From Chloroflexota bacterium (GTDB lineage Bacteria > Chloroflexota > Dormibacteria > Dormibacterales > Dormibacteraceae), in assembly GCA_005887735.1 (NCBI GenBank), contig VBII01000035.1, positions 1 through 32,203 of the forward strand: DNA of 32,203 nucleotides, given 5' to 3'. The notes beneath the pieces are model-generated. The model was not told the DNA's origin. It searched no databases and saw only the letters and a program-made list of their open reading frames with translations. The translations under genes were made by a program, and so were the position numbers. Below are positions 26,349 through 32,203 of the stretch, in pieces; within the stretch, counting starts at the first letter, position 1; each line of letters starts with the position of its first letter.

Positions 26349-27524
26349 TTAGTTGCGCGCCGCCACGGTCATGGGCATGCCCCCCGCGGGCCGCAGGGTG
26401 ATCGACGGAGCTGCCTCGACCTCGACCCTGGACAGGAGCTTGAATCGCGGCAGCATGGTCGCGATCGCGATCGTCGCCTCCGTCATCGCGTAGGAGCTGC
26501 CGATGCAGCGGCGCGGACCGCTGCTGAAGGGAAAGTAGGCGAACCTCGGCAGCCGCGACGCGAGACCGTCCTGCCATCGTTCGGGCATGAACTTCTCGGG
26601 GTCTTCGAAAAAGCGCGGGTCACGGTGCATCGCCCACGGGCTCATCAGAACTGTCGTGCCCGCCGGAACCGAGTGAGAGCCGACCGTTGTGGCCCGCACA
26701 GCGAGACGCCCGAAGGCGTACGCCGGCGGGTACATGCGGAGGACCTCGTTGAGCACGGCCTGCGTGTAAGGCAGGCGCTGAACCAGCAGCGCCGGCGACT
26801 CGCCGGGGTCGATCCGCACGCCTGACAGCTCGGCCAGGATCTTGCTTTGAACGTCCTCGTGCCGGGCCAGCACGTACCAGGTCCAGGACAGAAGGCACGC
26901 CGTGGTCTCGTGGCCGGCGAAGAACACCGCGAGGCATGCGTCGCGCACCTCGCGATCGGTCATCGGGCGGCCGTTCTGGTCCCTGGACTCGACCAGCATC
27001 GAAAGCAGGTCGGGTTGCGGCTTGGCGCGGCGTTCCCGAATTGCCTGATAAGCGATCACGTCGAGCTCGCGCATGGACCGAAACAGGCGGAGCGTGCGGA
27101 TGCTCGGGACGGGGAATCGCAGCCGGACCGGGCTTGCGATCCGGCGATTGAACTCATCCATCACTGTCGAGACCAGCCGTTCCGCAACTCCGACCGCATT
27201 CGAGAAATCGATGCCGAAGAGAGTGCGAGTCACGATCTGGAGAGTCATTCGCATCATGTCGGAGTGGATGTCGCGCTCCTGTCCCGGCGCCCAGGTTGCG
27301 CAAGCGCGCTCGGCTTCCTGCGCCATCACGGCGGCGTATGCATCCAGCCGCTCGCGATGAAATGCGGGCAGGATCAGCTTCCGCTGATGGAGCCAGCTGT
27401 CGCTGTCGACGAGGAGCAGGCTTCCGGCCAGAAGGGGGTGCATGATGCTCGTCAGGTAGGCCTTGCTGAAGTCGTCGCGGCGAGTCATGAGGACGTCGTT
27501 GACGAGCTCGGGCCGGCTCACCAC
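26349..27524 (-). CDS. Cytochrome P450, N-terminal boundary uncertain
   Basis: AVFFAGHETTACLLSWTWY (I helix), heme loop FPFSSGPRRCIGSSYAMTEA; coding-like sequence continues upstream of 27524 to about 27670 without a canonical start. Confidence 0.93.
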   Translation of the reverse strand: MVSRPELVNDVLMTRRDDFSKAYLTSIMHPLLAGSLLLVDSDSWLHQRKLILPAFHRERLDAYAAVMAQEAERACATWAPGQERDIHSDMMRMTLQIVTRTLFGIDFSNAVGVAERLVSTVMDEFNRRIASPVRLRFPVPSIRTLRLFRSMRELDVIAYQAIRERRAKPQPDLLSMLVESRDQNGRPMTDREVRDACLAVFFAGHETTACLLSWTWYVLARHEDVQSKILAELSGVRIDPGESPALLVQRLPYTQAVLNEVLRMYPPAYAFGRLAVRATTVGSHSVPAGTTVLMSPWAMHRDPRFFEDPEKFMPERWQDGLASRLPRFAYFPFSSGPRRCIGSSYAMTEATIAIATMLPRFKLLSRVEVEAAPSITLRPAGGMPMTVAARN

Positions 27525-27727
27525 CAGGACGTCATCAGCACCAAAGCGGAATGGGACGACATCCGATGTCTCGGCGCAGCGACGGAAGAACCCCAGCCGG
27601 TCCCGCTGGAACTGATCAAAGGCCCCCTCAGATCGCTGACCCAGGCGGACCTTGGTTGGCGGCGGCGGATCTAGGACGCGAATTTGACGCTCATGGTAAC
27701 CGGCGAGACTGATCCACCGAGGGAGAC

Positions 27728-28270
27728 CTACTTGACGGCCGTGATCTTGCCGTCCGTGCCCACGTAAAACGTGTACAGCTTGCTCTCCGCGTTCTGGGTC
27801 CTGCCCGAGATCTCCGCCCAGGCAGCCCGAAGATCGCGCCTCACGGTCAAGGCCGCTCCCAGCTTTCCCCCGCGCATGTCGGCGGACGTCTCGGGCAACC
27901 CCAACGCAACCACCGCACCTTTGAATTTGTCATGAGGCGTCATTGGGCGGTCGTACTCGTAGACGTAGCCGCCGTCCTCGGTCTTGTGCAGGTAGCGGTA
28001 ATCACCTGCCTGGCCGATCCTGGTCGCAAACGCGCTGTCGGAATCGATTCCGACCGACTGCAGCCCCATCTGAAGGTTGCCGTCAAAGCAGTTGTAGGTT
28101 CCGGCCACCGGCCGGTCGCTGGCCACGGCTTTCATCACTGTGTCGACACACGAGGGCCGGTCCATCATGGTGGGCAGCTGCGGCCCCGCGCCCGCGAGCA
28201 AGGCACCAAAGATTGCCGCCCCAAAAACCGTGACGACAGGGCGCCTCAGCCGAGGCAGCCGTATATGCAT
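27728..28270 (-). CDS. Secreted/membrane-anchored protein of unknown function
   Basis: MHIRLPRLRRPVVTVFGAAIFGALLAGAGPQ signal-like N-terminus. Confidence 0.65.
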   Translation of the reverse strand: MHIRLPRLRRPVVTVFGAAIFGALLAGAGPQLPTMMDRPSCVDTVMKAVASDRPVAGTYNCFDGNLQMGLQSVGIDSDSAFATRIGQAGDYRYLHKTEDGGYVYEYDRPMTPHDKFKGAVVALGLPETSADMRGGKLGAALTVRRDLRAAWAEISGRTQNAESKLYTFYVGTDGKITAVK

Positions 28271-28383
28271 TCGAGCGCACCCTCCAAGGATTCCTGTATA
28301 GGAAACGGCTGACAGGTTGGATCTAGCTCCTCTCGATTCATGGGGAGGGGCTGGTCCGCAAACGAGGGCGCTACATTGCGGAC

Positions 28384-29199
28384 ATGAAAGGCGAGGCACG
28401 ATGTCACATCTGCGTCACGTGCGGCGTCCAGTTCTCACCCAGCGCTGAGGCACCTGAACGCTGCCCCATCTGCGAGGACGAGCGTCAGTACGTCGGATGG
28501 CAGGGCCAGCGATGGACGACGCTGGACGAGCTGCGCGAGAAGCATCACAGCCAGCTGCGTGAGGACATGGGCCTGGTCGGTGTCGGCACGGAACCGTCGT
28601 TTGCTATCGGCCAGCGCGCGCTGCTCGTGCGGTCTCCGCAGGGCAACCTGCTTTGGGACTGCATCACCGTCATCGACGATGCCGCGATCGATTCGCTGCG
28701 TGAGCTCGGCGGCATCCGCGCGATCGCGATCTCGCATCCTCACTACTACTCGTCACTCGTCGAGTGGAGCAGGGCTTTCGACGCCCCAGTCTTCTTGCAT
28801 GCGGCCGACGCACGATGGGTGATGCGAAACGATCGATGCATCGAGTCGTGGAACGGTGAGACGAAAACCCTGTGGGACGGCCTGACCTTGATTCGGGCGG
28901 GAGGGCATTTCGAAGGCGGCACGGTGGTGCACTGGCCGGCGGGCGCGGACGGCCTCGGTGCGCTGCTGAGCGGCGACATTCTCCAGGTCGCGCAGGACCG
29001 GAGGTGGGTCAGCTTCATGTACAGCTACCCCAACTACATCCCGCTGCCCGCGACAGAGATCGACCGTATTGCCGCCGCCGTCGAACCCTTCGCGTTCGAC
29101 CGCATCTACGGCGCGTGGTGGGACCGCAACGTGAAGTCCGACGGCAAGAATGCTGTGCGCCGATCCGCCGAGCGCTACAAGCGCGCGCTCAGCCGCTGA
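28384..29199 (+). CDS. MBL-fold-like protein with N-terminal zinc-ribbon/rubredoxin-like motif
   Basis: CHICVTCGVQF...CPIC; AIAISHPHYYSSLVEWSRAF; ALLSGDILQV. Confidence 0.75.
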   Translation: MKGEARCHICVTCGVQFSPSAEAPERCPICEDERQYVGWQGQRWTTLDELREKHHSQLREDMGLVGVGTEPSFAIGQRALLVRSPQGNLLWDCITVIDDAAIDSLRELGGIRAIAISHPHYYSSLVEWSRAFDAPVFLHAADARWVMRNDRCIESWNGETKTLWDGLTLIRAGGHFEGGTVVHWPAGADGLGALLSGDILQVAQDRRWVSFMYSYPNYIPLPATEIDRIAAAVEPFAFDRIYGAWWDRNVKSDGKNAVRRSAERYKRALSR

Positions 29200-29206
29200 G
29201 CCAGGC

Positions 29207-30121
29207 TCAGCCGGGGAGCATCTCCGATCTTCGGGGCGGGTCGGCGCCCGCTCGCGTGCATGTGATGGCGGCGGCCAAGCACGCAAATTCCAGCGCGGCG
29301 CGTAGCTCGTCCAGCTCGAGGCTCAGCTCGGCCTTCATGCGCCCATGGTCATGCAGCCAGGCCAGCAGCGCCGCCCCGAAAGCGTCGCCGGCGCCGATCG
29401 TGTCCACAACCTCCACCTGCGGCGCAGTGACACGCACTCGGAACTCGCGGTGGGCGCCAAAGGCTCCGCGGGCGCCGAGCGTCACGACCGCCATCCGCAC
29501 GCCCTCATCGAGCAGCCGATCGGCGGCGTGCTCGTAATCGACCCCCGGATAGAGCCAGGCCACGTCAGTGTCGCTCGCCTTCACGATGGTGCTTTCCGAT
29601 ATCACGGCACGGAGGCGCTCGCGGTATTCGTCCTCCGGGATGAGCCCTAGCCTGATATTGGGGTCGAGCATCAAGAGCCGACGGCCGCTCTCGCGGTCGA
29701 CGAGCCCGGCCAGCGTCGAGGCCATAGGCTCGAGGACGAGACCAAGCGTGCCCAGGTGCAGGGCGCTCACGTCGGCGCTGAAATGCTCCGGAAGCATCTC
29801 CGGCGTCAGGTTCGGCGCCGAGGTGCCCTGGATGAGGAACTCGTACTCGGCGAGGCCCTCGCTGTCGACGTCGGCGACCGCGATGGTCGTCGACTCCGGA
29901 CCGATCGTCGCGAACCGCAGGTCGGCGCCGTCATCTGTGAGCAGGCCGGCCAGGTCGCGTCCGAACGCATCGGCCGAAAGGTGTCCGAGAAAGGCGGTGG
30001 GGACTCCGAGGCGGGCCAGGGCTCGGGCGGTGTTGAACGGCCCTCCACCCGGCGCCGCGCGTTGAGTGCCGTCGCCGTTGTGAATCATGTCGATCAACGC
30101 TTCGCCGCAGACGACGATCAC
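29207..30121 (-). CDS. PfkB-family carbohydrate kinase (fructokinase-like)
   Basis: GGGPFNTARALARLG N-terminal motif; DTIGAGDAFGAALLAWL C-terminal motif. Confidence 0.93.
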   Translation of the reverse strand: MIVVCGEALIDMIHNGDGTQRAAPGGGPFNTARALARLGVPTAFLGHLSADAFGRDLAGLLTDDGADLRFATIGPESTTIAVADVDSEGLAEYEFLIQGTSAPNLTPEMLPEHFSADVSALHLGTLGLVLEPMASTLAGLVDRESGRRLLMLDPNIRLGLIPEDEYRERLRAVISESTIVKASDTDVAWLYPGVDYEHAADRLLDEGVRMAVVTLGARGAFGAHREFRVRVTAPQVEVVDTIGAGDAFGAALLAWLHDHGRMKAELSLELDELRAALEFACLAAAITCTRAGADPPRRSEMLPG

Positions 30122-31146
30122 GGACGAATCTCGCCCGAACCCCTGGTGATCATCTGGGTCACGACCGTGTGATGCTCCGACGGCGATCGATCACCGTCGA
30201 GGCGGCGAAAAAGCATCTCGGCCGCCGTGCGTCCGATCGCGGCAGGGTCCTGGGCGATGACCGTGATCCCAGGCTCCAGGAGATCCGCAAGGAGGAAGTC
30301 GTCGAAGCCGACCAGGGCAGTCCGTTTGTGCAATCCGAGGTGGCGCATTGCGCGGAAGGCGCCGATCGTGATCAGGTTCTGTCCTGCGAAGAGAGCGGTT
30401 GGTCGCGGTGAGGCGGTGAGCAGCTCAGCCACCGCCGCTTCGGCCTTTTCGATTCCATGCAGATCGAGGCGCACCAGCCGTTCATCCAGCTGAATCTTCT
30501 GTGCTGCCAGCTCCTGCACGTAACCGCGATGCCTTTCGGCGGCCGTAGCGATCGTATGCAGGTCGCCCAGGTACGCGATCCGGCGATGGCCTTGTGCGAT
30601 CAGGTGCCGTATGCCGCGGCGCACCCCGGCCGCATTGTCGGTGAGCACGGTGTCCGCGTCGAAAAAACCTGCCGGCCGGTCCACGAAAACGATCGCCGTG
30701 CCAACTTTGCGCTCCGCGAGCAAGTAACTGTGGTCGTGGCTCGCCGGTTGGATGATCAGGCCGTCGACCCGCCTGGAGGCGAACGCGGAAATCAGCTCTC
30801 GTTCCCTTGCCTCGTCTTCGTCCGAGCTGCCGGCGAGGACGAGCACGCCGCGCCGCACCGCGACGTCTTCGATCGAGCGATGCAGCGCGGAGGCAAATGG
30901 GTTGGAAACGTCCTCGAGGACCACGCCGATCGTGGCGCTTCTGCCGTCGGATCTTCGGAGGCTGCTCGCGGTGAGGTTGTGGCGGTAGTCCAGGCGCTCG
31001 CTCGCCGCGGTCACCCTTCGCGCGAGTCGGGGAGAGACGCCGGTTTCGCCGTTCACGACCCGCGAGACGGTCTTGATGCTGACCTTCGCCAGCGCCGCGA
31101 CTTCGCGCATCGTGGGTCGAGATCTGTCACCAGGTTCGTTTGGCAA
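30118..31146 (-). CDS. LacI-family transcriptional regulator
   Basis: TMREVAALAKVSIKTVSRVVNGETGVSPRLARRVTAASERLDYRHN; sugar-binding LacI-type C-domain. Confidence 0.95.
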   Translation of the reverse strand: MPNEPGDRSRPTMREVAALAKVSIKTVSRVVNGETGVSPRLARRVTAASERLDYRHNLTASSLRRSDGRSATIGVVLEDVSNPFASALHRSIEDVAVRRGVLVLAGSSDEDEARERELISAFASRRVDGLIIQPASHDHSYLLAERKVGTAIVFVDRPAGFFDADTVLTDNAAGVRRGIRHLIAQGHRRIAYLGDLHTIATAAERHRGYVQELAAQKIQLDERLVRLDLHGIEKAEAAVAELLTASPRPTALFAGQNLITIGAFRAMRHLGLHKRTALVGFDDFLLADLLEPGITVIAQDPAAIGRTAAEMLFRRLDGDRSPSEHHTVVTQMITRGSGEIRP

Positions 31147-31203
31147 CGTTAGCCTCCTCGCAAGGCATTAGGGCCGGCTGAAGCGACGCACGCAATTCTT
31201 TTC

Positions 31204-31232
31204 TTGCAGTTTATACGGATCTGTGCTATATC
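31204..31232 (+). promoter_or_regulatory. Candidate sigma70-like promoter: TTGCAG-N17-TATATC
   Basis: Imperfect hexamers, 17-nt spacer, abutting the tandem operators. Confidence 0.45.
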
Positions 31233-31262
31233 AGACAACGTTGTCTTTTGACAACGTTGTCA
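31233..31262. promoter_or_regulatory. Two tandem LacI-family operators
   Basis: Perfect 14-bp palindromes AGACAACGTTGTCT (31233-31246) and TGACAACGTTGTCA (31249-31262), central CG, centres 16 bp apart, between divergent lacI-type gene and sugar-binding gene. Confidence 0.85.
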
Positions 31263-31312
31263 CGCTGCCTGGGGGCATCCCTATCTGGCCGAATGAAAAG
31301 AGGTGACTCTGC

Positions 31313-32203
31313 ATGAGCGATAGGAAACTTCGGTTCTCGGTCCGGCACAGGGCCATCACCATTCTCGGGCTGCTGATCGCCCTGCTGGGCGCCGCGTGTT
31401 CGCCGGGAGCAGGTGGCGGCGGCGGCGGAAGCGGGACCACGATCACGCTGGCCGCCGTGGACAACCCGCAGATGGCGGACCTGAAACAGCTCGTCGGCGA
31501 CTTCCAGAGCGCGCATTCGAACATCACCGTGAAGATCGTGACTCTGCCTGAAGACCAGCTCCGGCAGCAGGTTACGCAGGACGTCGCCGCGAACAGTGGT
31601 CGGTATGACCTGTTCACGATCGGCACGTACGAGGTTCCGCTATGGGCCAAGAAGGGATGGATCGAAAACCTCAGCCCGTACATCGCGAAGGATTCGTCGT
31701 ACGCACCTGACGACTTGATCCCGGGCATCAGGACCGCCCTCACCTACAACAGCAACCTCTACGCGGTGCCGTTCTACGGCGAGTCTTCGATGCTCATGTA
31801 TCGCAAAGACATGCTGGCGGCCAAGAACGTGACTATGCCCGACCACCCGACATGGGACCAGGTCGCGGCGGCAGCCCGAGCCGTCAACAGCTCGAGTGTC
31901 AACGGAATCTGCTTGAGAGGCCTCCCCGGATGGGGCGAGCAGCTTGCGCCCTTGGACACCGTCGTCAACACGTTTGGGGGTCGGTGGTTCGACAAGAGCT
32001 GGAACGCCACGCTGAACACGCCGCAGTGGAAGGATGCCGTGACCTTCTACGTCAACCTTCTGAAGTCGGCGGGCGAGCCCGGGGCCGGCAGCGCCGGGTT
32101 CACCGAGTGTCTCAACGCGTACAACAGCGGCAAGGTCGCGATGTGGTACGACGCCACCGTGGGCGCGAGCAACTTCACCGGCGACGCGGCAAAGAACTCG
32201 GGC
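31313..32203 (+). CDS. ABC transporter sugar-binding lipoprotein (family 1 SBP), truncated by window edge
   Basis: MSDRKLRFSVRHRAITILGLLIALLGAACSPGAGGGGGGSGTTITLAAVDNPQMADLKQLVGDFQ...; lipobox LLGAAC; open to window end. Confidence 0.9.
   Translation, partial: MSDRKLRFSVRHRAITILGLLIALLGAACSPGAGGGGGGSGTTITLAAVDNPQMADLKQLVGDFQSAHSNITVKIVTLPEDQLRQQVTQDVAANSGRYDLFTIGTYEVPLWAKKGWIENLSPYIAKDSSYAPDDLIPGIRTALTYNSNLYAVPFYGESSMLMYRKDMLAAKNVTMPDHPTWDQVAAAARAVNSSSVNGICLRGLPGWGEQLAPLDTVVNTFGGRWFDKSWNATLNTPQWKDAVTFYVNLLKSAGEPGAGSAGFTECLNAYNSGKVAMWYDATVGASNFTGDAAKNSG

Noticed and set aside
1-32203. tRNA, rRNA, transposase, integrase, prophage or toxin-antitoxin genes
   Set aside because: None recognised; intergenic spaces are short and no mobile-element proteins or terminal repeats were seen.

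Overview
High-GC bacterial window, probably chromosomal. The taxon is not determinable from sequence alone; gene content suggests an actinobacterial, Chloroflexota or Dormibacterota-like organism. Left third (minus strand): a type IV pilus / type II secretion-like assembly locus with prepilin peptidase, pilin, a PilN-like stub, a PilX/beta-propeller/PilM-like giant ORF, two pseudopilins, a PilC split in two, PilB, and a LuxR regulator with an Asp->Glu receiver. Middle: NarL-type two-component genes, then an assimilatory sulfate reduction operon (Cys-rich leader peptide, sulfite reductase, CysH, SsuABC-like transporter, CysC-Sat fusion, siroheme synthase). Right third: GH38 mannosidase, FGGY kinase, amidohydrolase, a nonapeptide-repeat ORF, P450, MBL-fold protein, PfkB kinase, a LacI regulator and a divergent sugar-binding lipoprotein with two perfect tandem operators. 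Three observations stand out. (1) At least five unrelated genes (pilC, a NarL regulator, sir, siroheme synthase, amidohydrolase) each seem to lack a short conserved internal segment, roughly 34-70 nt, with a frame change at the gap. (2) A 28-aa leader peptide ending RCASCFCS precedes sulfite reductase and is followed by GC-rich hairpins, which fits cysteine attenuation. (3) NTGA stop/start overlaps recur across the window, including two candidate CTG starts. All calls come from reading the sequence and supplied ORFs by eye; no database search was run.
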